NCBI GenBank assembly: GCA_001802655.1
Contig: MGZO01000034.1
Span: 7,049 to 12,242 of the forward strand
DNA from: Hydrogenophilales bacterium RIFOXYD1_FULL_62_11
GTDB lineage: Bacteria > Pseudomonadota > Gammaproteobacteria > Burkholderiales > Thiobacillaceae
DNA length: 5,194 bases
Direction of reading: 5' to 3'
Positions 1-5,194 of this stretch are shown piece by piece. The notes under the pieces were generated by a model. That model made no database searches and had not been told where the DNA came from. It saw only the letters and a list, made by a program, of their open reading frames with translations. Every line of letters begins with the position of its first letter. Position 1 is the first letter of the stretch. Both the position numbers and the translations under genes were made by a program.

Positions 1-684
1 GTACGCATAGAACGAGCCAATGAAACCCAGCACGCGACTGGTGCCGAGTCCGAGCTTCATTTTCAACTCCGAATCGGGCTTACCGCCAACGGAAAACTTG
101 TCGATATCGACCGCATTCGGAATCACCGTGATCTTGCCTGGCTCGACGCCACGCGCCGCCAGATCCTGTCGTAGCCCTTCGCAAATGACGGTGACGGCAT
201 CCGCATTTTTCACCGCCCAGGTTTCCAGCGCGCGGGTCAGCTTGTAACGCAGGCTGCCGGCTTGCGTGGTGCCGTGATCGACGGCGGCGTCTTCCCAGAA
301 CGCGCGGATTTCATACACCACCGGGATCCCCAGCTTGCGGCCGACGCGAATCGCCGGCACCGCATCGAGCACTGGCGAATGGGCGTGGATCACATCGGGG
401 CGCAGCGTTTGCGCCAGTTCAAACAAGCGGGACTCAATCGCGCCCATCACCGCAAACGGATCGGCACCCGGCAGTTTCGCCAGCAATCCGGTCGGTTTCG
501 GCGTGCGGTAAAAATGCAGGCCGTCGGCGTCTTCTTCTGCGACGCTGCAATTGATCTGCTTGGGGCCAGACAAATGATAGGTGTCCCAGCCGAGCTTGCG
601 TTGCTCGCGCAAAATCGCTGCGCTGCGGAAGGTATAACCGGAATGCAGCGGCAGGGTGTGGTCGAAGACGTGAAGGATTTTCAT
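1..684 (-). CDS. Exosortase A-associated GT4-type glycosyltransferase, N-terminal part (cut by window edge)
   Basis: The reverse strand from the ATG at 684-682 is open to base 1, giving 228 residues with no stop, so the C-terminal half lies outside the window. Seen: an N-terminal Rossmann strand (MKILHVFDHTLPLHSGY) whose SGYTFR segment is typical of acceptor-side GT4 loops; PDVIHAHSPVLDA at residues 96-108; a YEIRAFWEDA block at about 124-133; IPNAVD at 188-193, the usual GT4 linker motif; and GFIGSFYAY at 220-228, the start of the nucleotide-sugar-binding domain. The E-x7-E donor motif expected downstream is not in view. The family resemblance is to the PEP-CTERM/exosortase A-associated glycosyltransferases found next to amidotransferase 1 (TIGR04063-like, from memory). 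It probably adds one sugar to a lipid-linked exopolysaccharide unit on the cytoplasmic face of the inner membrane; donor and acceptor cannot be read. The start overlaps the amidotransferase stop by four bases, which suggests translational coupling. Another GT4 subfamily remains possible. Confidence 0.88.
   Translation of the reverse strand, partial: MKILHVFDHTLPLHSGYTFRSAAILREQRKLGWDTYHLSGPKQINCSVAEEDADGLHFYRTPKPTGLLAKLPGADPFAVMGAIESRLFELAQTLRPDVIHAHSPVLDAVPAIRVGRKLGIPVVYEIRAFWEDAAVDHGTTQAGSLRYKLTRALETWAVKNADAVTVICEGLRQDLAARGVEPGKITVIPNAVDIDKFSVGGKPDSELKMKLGLGTSRVLGFIGSFYAY
681..684 (-). other. ATGA stop/start overlap, amidotransferase to glycosyltransferase
   Basis: Read on the minus strand, these four bases are ATGA: the TGA stop of the amidotransferase (683-681) overlaps the ATG start of the next glycosyltransferase (684-682). 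No strong Shine-Dalgarno sequence is evident just upstream (only GC-rich bases). The second gene is therefore probably translated by ribosomes finishing the first one. Confidence 0.85.
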
Positions 685-2600
685 GCTGCCGCCCGATCGC
701 TGGCGTCCAGGCCCAGCACCTGCGCGAGGAAGGCGTCGAACATCAACACCGTCCACAGAATCACCGAGTAATCGCGACGCCCGCCCTGGTGCGCCTCGAC
801 CACTTCGCGCAGAAAGCCCTGGTTGAACAGCCCGGTCGAGGCCAGCCGTTCGCCCAGCACCACGCTGCGGATGGTCGCCGCCAGCGGGCCACGGAACCAT
901 GCCGCCAGCGGCACCGAGAAGCCCATTTTCTTGCGGTACAGCACATCGTGCGGCAAGTAGGGTTCCATCGATTTTTTCAGCAGGTATTTGCCCTCGGTGC
1001 CACGCAGCTTGAGATCGGTCGGCAGCCCCGACACCCAGCCCATCAGCTCGTGATCGAGCAGCGGCTCGCGCACTTCCAGCGCGTGCGCCATGCTGGCGCG
1101 GTCCACCTTGGTCAGGATGTCGCCGACCAGATACGTCTTCATGTCGAGGTATTGCACCAGCGACAGCGGGTCGTCGGTGGGAGACGCGGCGGCATGGCGG
1201 CGCAGCACTTCGACCGCCTGATAGCCCTGCAGCTCGCGCCTGAACGAGGGCGCAAACAGCAGTTTGCGCTGCGCGTCGGACAGCAGCGAGACGCCATGGA
1301 AATAGCCCTCGACGGTATCGCGCGCCAGCGCCTCGAACGTGGTTTTCGCGCGGAACACCTTGGGCGCCCAGTCGGCCTTCGGATACAGCTTGCCGAGCAC
1401 GCCGAACAGCGGACGCCGCAAGGCCAGCGGCATCACCGCGCGCATCCGCTCTTCGTAGCGGAACCAGCGATAACGCCGGTAGCCGGCAAAATGCTCGTCG
1501 CCGCCGTCGCCCGACAGCGCCACTTTCACGTGCTTCCTGGCCAGTTCGCAGACCCGGTAGGTCGGCAATGCGGACGAGTCTGCATAGGGTTCGTCGTACA
1601 CGTTCGCCAGTTTGTCGACCAGGCCGAAGTCGTCGGCGGCGACGGTCTCGACGTGATGCTGCGTGTGATAACGATCTGCCACCTGCTGGGCGAACTCGAT
1701 TTCATTGAATGCCGGATCGTCGAAACCGATCGAGCAGGTATTCACCGGCGTTTCGGATTGGGTCGCCATCATCGCGACCACCGCGCTGGAATCGACGCCG
1801 CCCGAGAGGAAGGCGCCCAGCGGCACATCGGCAATCATGCGCAGGCGGATCGAGTCCTTGAGCCGTTCGACCAGCTCGTCCATCGCGCTGGCTTCATCCT
1901 TCACTGCAACCGGGGTGAACGGCATGTCCCAATACTGCTTCGGAGCGGCCGCTGCCTGGCCGCGCTTGAGGGTGAGGGTAAAACCGGGCGGCAGCTTGTG
2001 GCAGCCCTTGAAAATCGTGCGCGGCTCGGGCACGTAGCCGTAGGCGAAATATTCTTCAACGGCGCACGGATCGATCGCACGCGTAAGGCCGGGGTGCGCC
2101 ATCAGCGCCTTCAGTTCAGAGCCGAAAATGAATTCACCATTGTCGAGAAACGCGTAATACAGCGGCTTGACGCCGAAGCGGTCGCGCACCACGAACAGCG
2201 TGCCCAGATTGCGGTCCCACAAGGCAAACGCGAACATGCCGCGAAAGCGCGCCACGCAGGCTTCGCCCCAGGCCTCCCAGGCATGGACGATGACTTCGGT
2301 ATCGGAATGGGTGCGGAATACATGGCCCAGCGCTTCGAGTTCGGGCACCAGTTCCTGAAAGTTGTAGATCTCGCCGTTGAACACCACCACCACCGAGCCA
2401 TCTTCATTGAACAGCGGCTGCTGGCCGGAGGAGAGGTCGATGATCGACAGCCGCCGGTGTCCCAGCCCCACGCCAGGCTCCAGATGCAATCCGCCTTCGT
2501 CGGGGCCGCGATGGAACTGCGTTTCGTTCATCGTGTGCAGCAGCTCGCGGGAAATCTCGCTCGCGCCACGGGTATCGAAAATGCCGGTAATGCCACACAT
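681..2600 (-). CDS. Exosortase A system-associated glutamine amidotransferase (asparagine synthetase-like, amidotransferase 1 type)
   Basis: This is a 639-residue class II glutamine amidotransferase with the AsnB fold. The start is fixed by MCGITGIF: Cys2 becomes the N-terminal nucleophile after Met removal. Glutaminase landmarks are RGPD (31-34), GHRRLSIIDL (47-56), FNGEIYN (74-80) and SDTEV (99-103), which supply the Arg, Asn, Gly and Asp glutamine-site residues known from AsnB. The synthetase half has the PP-loop SGGVDSS (266-272) for ATP pyrophosphate binding, SGDGGDE (363-369), and the conserved stretches LTKVDRASM and EVREPLLDHEL (496-519). All catalytic landmarks are intact, so both half-reactions look functional. 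The family is the exosortase A-linked amidotransferase 1 (TIGR03108-like, from memory). Its placement between two glycosyltransferases suggests that it amidates a carboxylate in exopolysaccharide synthesis, for example a uronic acid or an amino-acid substituent, rather than making free asparagine. That acceptor is inference. No clear Shine-Dalgarno sequence precedes the ATG. It is cytoplasmic, with no signal peptide or membrane segment. Confidence 0.95.
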   Translation of the reverse strand: MCGITGIFDTRGASEISRELLHTMNETQFHRGPDEGGLHLEPGVGLGHRRLSIIDLSSGQQPLFNEDGSVVVVFNGEIYNFQELVPELEALGHVFRTHSDTEVIVHAWEAWGEACVARFRGMFAFALWDRNLGTLFVVRDRFGVKPLYYAFLDNGEFIFGSELKALMAHPGLTRAIDPCAVEEYFAYGYVPEPRTIFKGCHKLPPGFTLTLKRGQAAAAPKQYWDMPFTPVAVKDEASAMDELVERLKDSIRLRMIADVPLGAFLSGGVDSSAVVAMMATQSETPVNTCSIGFDDPAFNEIEFAQQVADRYHTQHHVETVAADDFGLVDKLANVYDEPYADSSALPTYRVCELARKHVKVALSGDGGDEHFAGYRRYRWFRYEERMRAVMPLALRRPLFGVLGKLYPKADWAPKVFRAKTTFEALARDTVEGYFHGVSLLSDAQRKLLFAPSFRRELQGYQAVEVLRRHAAASPTDDPLSLVQYLDMKTYLVGDILTKVDRASMAHALEVREPLLDHELMGWVSGLPTDLKLRGTEGKYLLKKSMEPYLPHDVLYRKKMGFSVPLAAWFRGPLAATIRSVVLGERLASTGLFNQGFLREVVEAHQGGRRDYSVILWTVLMFDAFLAQVLGLDASDRAAA

Positions 2601-2653
2601 ACGGGTTATCGCGTCTCGGTTCGTGTCAATTTATCGCGTCGTTCGACGGCATT
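2601..2653 (-). promoter_or_regulatory. 53-base intergenic gap with repeat elements, possible local regulatory site
   Basis: This is the only gap between genes in the window; the other two junctions overlap. On the minus strand, just after the glycosyltransferase stop, lies a weak inverted repeat (CGTC, loop GAAC, GACG; 2648-2637). Two copies of GACGCGATAA follow, then the ATG at 2600. There is no U-run after the short stem, so it is not a rho-independent terminator. A TTGACA hexamer (2629-2624) has no acceptable -10 partner at normal spacing before the start codon. A regulatory role is speculative; the gap may simply be spacer or leader. Confidence 0.25.
2606..2640. repeat. Direct repeat, two copies of a 10-mer 25 bases apart
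   Basis: TTATCGCGTC occurs exactly at 2606-2615 and again at 2631-2640 on the plus strand (GACGCGATAA on the transcribed strand). The flanking bases differ, so the identity is limited to ten bases. The 25-base period is about two and a half helical turns, which does not favour same-face binding by a dimer. Both copies lie wholly inside the 53-base gap before the amidotransferase start. Confidence 0.6.
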
Positions 2654-3778
2654 TCAGCGTCGGCCTTGCAGCGTCCGGTCGTACACCGCCGCGTACGCCT
2701 CGGCCATCGCCGGAATACTGTAGCGCTGCTCGGCAAGCTGCCGCGCGGTGCGACCGTGTTCGGCAATCCGCGCCGGCGCGTCCAGATACCCCAGCAAGGC
2801 TTGTGCCATGCCAGCCACATCGCCGGGCTGAACCAGCATGCCATTGACCCCGGACTGCACCAGCTCGACATTGCCGCCCACCGCCGTGGCGATCACCGGC
2901 AGCCCGCTCGCCAGCGCTTCAAGAATGGTATTGGAAATGCCTTCGTTCTTCGACGGCAGCACGAACACATCGAAGGCCTGCATGATATCTGCAATATCGT
3001 GGCGCTCGCCGGGCAGCCAGGCCAGATGCGCCAGCCCCGCCTGCTGCAGCAAGCCCAGACAGGTGGCGCGCGCCGGCCCTTCGCCGACAATGACCAGACG
3101 CGCCCGTTCATCGCGTTCAGGCTGCTGACGCACCATCTGGATGAAGGCACGCGTCAGGGTCGGGTAATCCTTGACCTCGACCATGCGCCCCACCGAACCA
3201 AACACGATGCTGTCGGGATGCGCGAATTCGGGGCGCGCACCCACGCGCGGATGAAATTTCACATTGTCGACACCGTTGTAGATCTGCTGCAGCTTGTGCG
3301 GCGGCACGTGGATGGTTTCGCGCAGCCAGTTTTCGAGATCCTGGCTCACCGCGATGTAGTTCGAGACGAATGGCCGGATGGCGCGCCGGATCAGGTTGTA
3401 TTTGCGGTTCTTCCCGTACAGATCGAACACATCGCGCCCATGTTCACCGTGCACGGTGGCGCGGATGCCGGCAGCGGCCGCCACCAGCTGCGCCTCCAGT
3501 GCGGCCAGATTGCGCGTGTGCACCAGATCGGGCTGCAATTGGCGCAACAGCCTGCGCAAGCGCAGCATCCAACCTAGGCCACGACCCGGCGGGCGGTTCA
3601 AGGCATAGAACGCTACCGGCTGGGCAGTGATGCGGCGCCGGAAATCGCTGAAATCCGTCAGCGCCACCACGCTATGGCGGTAGCGCTGCGGCGACAGGGT
3701 GTTGAACAGGTTGACCATGCCGTTTTCCATGCCGCCTGTGTCGAAGCGGTGGACGATATGCACGATGTGGGGAATCAC
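2654..3778 (-). CDS. Exosortase A system-associated sugar transferase, GT4 family (stp2 type)
   Basis: This is a 374-residue two-domain GT-B glycosyltransferase of family 4. The start is GTG at 3778-3776, chosen because the first residues (IPHIVHIVHRFDTGGMENG) form the N-terminal beta strand and the glycine-rich acceptor loop (DTGGMENG, 13-20) of this family; no nearer alternative start keeps them. Further landmarks are PDLVHTRN (83-90), HGEHGRD (110-116), the linker YNGVD (167-171), the donor-domain opening SVGRMVEVKDYPTL (195-208) and the E-x7-E motif with Glu279 and Glu287 in NEGISNTILEALASGLP. It has full family length and is intact. The sequence pattern matches the PEP-CTERM/EpsH1-system sugar transferases (TIGR03088-like, from memory), which sit directly beside exosortase A. 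It is expected to transfer a sugar from a nucleotide donor onto a lipid-linked exopolysaccharide intermediate on the cytoplasmic side; the sugar cannot be predicted. It overlaps the xrtA stop by four bases and is followed by the 53-base gap. Confidence 0.94.
   Translation of the reverse strand: MIPHIVHIVHRFDTGGMENGMVNLFNTLSPQRYRHSVVALTDFSDFRRRITAQPVAFYALNRPPGRGLGWMLRLRRLLRQLQPDLVHTRNLAALEAQLVAAAAGIRATVHGEHGRDVFDLYGKNRKYNLIRRAIRPFVSNYIAVSQDLENWLRETIHVPPHKLQQIYNGVDNVKFHPRVGARPEFAHPDSIVFGSVGRMVEVKDYPTLTRAFIQMVRQQPERDERARLVIVGEGPARATCLGLLQQAGLAHLAWLPGERHDIADIMQAFDVFVLPSKNEGISNTILEALASGLPVIATAVGGNVELVQSGVNGMLVQPGDVAGMAQALLGYLDAPARIAEHGRTARQLAEQRYSIPAMAEAYAAVYDRTLQGRR
3775..3778 (-). other. GTGA stop/start overlap, xrtA to glycosyltransferase
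   Basis: On the minus strand these bases read GTGA: the GTG start of the glycosyltransferase (3778-3776) overlaps the TGA stop of xrtA (3777-3775). Upstream there is only a weak purine stretch (GATGGGCG), so translation probably depends on coupling to xrtA. The non-ATG start may keep glycosyltransferase output low relative to the genes around it. Confidence 0.8.
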
Positions 3779-5194
3779 CGCCCATCGACCCGGTCGAGCG
3801 CGCGCCCGATCGGCGCATCCATGTCGGCCGCAAACCGCGCCAGCGTGGCAACGGCCGCATCCATTGCCATCTCGTCATACGGCATGGCAATCAATACCGA
3901 CAAGCCATCGTCGCGCTTCAACCGCACCCGGTCGGCTGCCAGGATCAACTTGGCGATCTGGTCGTTGACGACGGGCTGCTGGTTGATCAGGTTCCACTGC
4001 CACACCAGCAGTCGCTGGCCGTTGCTGCCGCGCAGCCTGGCCTGGCGCACCTGGCGCGATTGCCCCGCAATGATGACCGTGGCCCGGGTTTCGCCGATGT
4101 TCGACCACAGCGGATCCTTCTGCCGGATCATGAAGTTCTGTGAATTGATCAGTTCGGCATCCTGCCGCTGCGCCACGTAATAATTCAACTCCAGCAACAC
4201 CGTGTTGCCGGCCTGGGTGAATGACTGCCGCAACTGGCGGTCGGCTCCGACCCAATGCGGCACCCAGCTGGTGACGCTGGTGGCTGGCTGCCAGCCGCCG
4301 CTCGGCTCAACCTGCAAGGCCGCCATTTCAGGCATCGGACGCTCACTGAGCCAGTACGCATACGCGGGCCACAAACCAGCGATCAGCAACACCGCCCCTC
4401 CGGCCAGCCAGAGCGGGCGCCCTCCTGCCGTGCGGGTAGCGGCAAGCGGCCCGGTACCGGATTGGACCGGTTGCAGTTCCTCATCTTGACGCCAGAAACT
4501 GCCAATCCAGAACAGCAGCAGCATGACGATGCCGAAAAACACCCAGCCATAAATATAGTGATCCACGCCCAGTGCGAGCTTCATGTCGGACAGGTGGGCG
4601 ATCATCACGATCATGTAGGCGCGCCCGCTGTTGGCGAACACCGGCACGACCATCGCGGCAATGGTAAACAGCACGCGGCGCTGCCACGAACGGTACGTCA
4701 GATAGGCATACAACACACCCAGCGTGATCGACGCAATCAGATAACGCAGCCCCGAGCAGCCCTCTACCACTGACCAGTCGCCACTCGGGATGCTGAAGAA
4801 GGTGCCTTCGCGATACACCGGAATCCCGGTGAATTGCAGCATCGCCACGGTGAAATCGGCCGTCACGCCCATCAAGGGCTGAATCAGGAACTCGCCCACC
4901 GGCACCGCGAAAAACAGGAACATCAGCGGAAACAGCAGCGCCCGGAACACCTGCCAGCCCAGCAGCGTCCACACTGCTGCAATTAGCATAGTGATGAACG
5001 CAAACTGCGCCGCTACATTCACGCTGCCGGCATCCGCCAGCAGCCAGCCCACCCCGGCCAGTGCCAGCACGATCAAGCCACGCAGGTCGGGCTGCGGCTG
5101 CAGGCGTGCCAACTCATCCCGCAACCGCCACACCAGCCAGGCGCTGATCGGGAAGATCAGGTAACCGTGTGCGAAGGTTTCCGAGCGCTCCCAC
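3775..5194 (-). CDS. xrtA: Exosortase A (XrtA/EpsH) fused to an EpsI-type domain, 5' end outside the window
   Basis: This is a multi-pass inner-membrane cysteine transpeptidase-like enzyme that processes proteins with a C-terminal PEP-CTERM signal, followed by an EpsI (DUF3485-like) domain. The frame has a GTG at 5133, but that is not the start. The 20 codons upstream to the window edge have no stop and encode RSETFAHGYLIFPI, a hallmark of the exosortase N terminus, so the true start lies beyond 5194. At least 472 residues are present. Catalytic landmarks are the Cys of EGCSGLRY (codon 4758-4756) with the Arg of the same motif (4746-4744), the Arg of FANSGRAY (4623-4621) and the His of DHYIYGW (4560-4558); the Cys/Arg/Arg-or-His set matches what is known for exosortases and archaeosortases. 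Many hydrophobic segments run from 5193 to about 4490, then one more at about 4413-4350. The periplasmic EpsI part (about 4344-3775) shows WQPATSV, the ELNYYVAQRQDAELINS block and VWQWNLI. Fused and separate EpsI forms are both known. Confidence 0.94.
   Translation of the reverse strand, partial: WERSETFAHGYLIFPISAWLVWRLRDELARLQPQPDLRGLIVLALAGVGWLLADAGSVNVAAQFAFITMLIAAVWTLLGWQVFRALLFPLMFLFFAVPVGEFLIQPLMGVTADFTVAMLQFTGIPVYREGTFFSIPSGDWSVVEGCSGLRYLIASITLGVLYAYLTYRSWQRRVLFTIAAMVVPVFANSGRAYMIVMIAHLSDMKLALGVDHYIYGWVFFGIVMLLLFWIGSFWRQDEELQPVQSGTGPLAATRTAGGRPLWLAGGAVLLIAGLWPAYAYWLSERPMPEMAALQVEPSGGWQPATSVTSWVPHWVGADRQLRQSFTQAGNTVLLELNYYVAQRQDAELINSQNFMIRQKDPLWSNIGETRATVIIAGQSRQVRQARLRGSNGQRLLVWQWNLINQQPVVNDQIAKLILAADRVRLKRDDGLSVLIAMPYDEMAMDAAVATLARFAADMDAPIGRALDRVDGR

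Noticed and set aside
262..771. 169-codon plus-strand open frame over the partial glycosyltransferase
   Set aside because: It is codon-aligned with the minus-strand glycosyltransferase, has no domain, and extends over the boundary into the amidotransferase. It is treated as a shadow.
2601..2630. Possible promoter before the amidotransferase, based on a TTGACA hexamer (2629-2624, minus strand)
   Set aside because: The best -10 candidate (GATAAC) is only 13 bases away, and the sequence at 16-18 bases is a poor match that runs into the start codon. A sigma-70 promoter is not supported.
2637..2648. Possible terminator after the stp2-type glycosyltransferase
   Set aside because: The stem is only four base pairs with a four-base loop, and no T-run follows on the transcribed strand.
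789..2723. Very long plus-strand open frame (644 codons) antisense to the amidotransferase
   Set aside because: Its codons line up exactly with the minus-strand codons (same phase), so antisense stops could arise only opposite TTA, CTA and TCA codons, which are rare in GC-rich genes. The translation is rich in His, Gln and Arg, shows no recognisable domain and runs across a gene boundary.
2666..3577. 303-codon plus-strand open frame antisense to the stp2-type glycosyltransferase
   Set aside because: It has the same codon-aligned antisense phase and the same His/Arg/Gln-rich composition. The opposite strand encodes a complete GT4 enzyme with all its motifs.
4255..4773. 172-codon plus-strand open frame antisense to xrtA
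   Set aside because: It is codon-aligned with xrtA. The minus strand carries the catalytic exosortase motifs in exactly this stretch.

Overview
The window is part of an exopolysaccharide / protein-sorting locus of the exosortase A (XrtA, EpsH-type) kind. All four genes lie on the minus strand, so transcription runs from high to low coordinates. The GC-rich sequence and the gene set fit a Gram-negative environmental bacterium, most likely a betaproteobacterium, where XrtA loci of this layout are common. This placement is an inference from gene content; no rRNA or other phylogenetic marker is present.

Layout in transcription order. (1) 5194-3775: exosortase A with a C-terminal EpsI-type domain in one polypeptide. 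It is cut by the window edge at its 5' end, because the reading frame stays open to the edge and encodes the family's N-terminal SETFAHG segment. (2) 3778-2654: a GT4-type glycosyltransferase of the exosortase-A sugar transferase group (stp2 type), starting at GTG in a 4-base overlap with the xrtA stop. (3) 2653-2601: a 53-base gap, the only intergenic space in the window, carrying a 10-base direct repeat. (4) 2600-681: a class II glutamine amidotransferase of the asparagine synthetase fold (exosortase A system amidotransferase 1 type). (5) 684-1: the N-terminal 228 residues of a second GT4-type glycosyltransferase, starting in an ATGA overlap with the amidotransferase stop and running out of the window.

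How they fit together: the two glycosyltransferases probably add sugars to a lipid-linked exopolysaccharide repeat unit. The amidotransferase probably transfers glutamine-derived ammonia to a carboxylate on a sugar, a sugar precursor or another acceptor. XrtA in the inner membrane processes exported proteins with a C-terminal PEP-CTERM tail, and the EpsI-type part works with it. The overlaps and same-strand packing indicate one operon. There is no RNA gene, mobile element, CRISPR array or convincing terminator. The long plus-strand open frames are codon-aligned antisense shadows. The locus type is already known; the less settled points are the acceptor of the amidotransferase, the role of the fused EpsI part and the small repeat-bearing gap.
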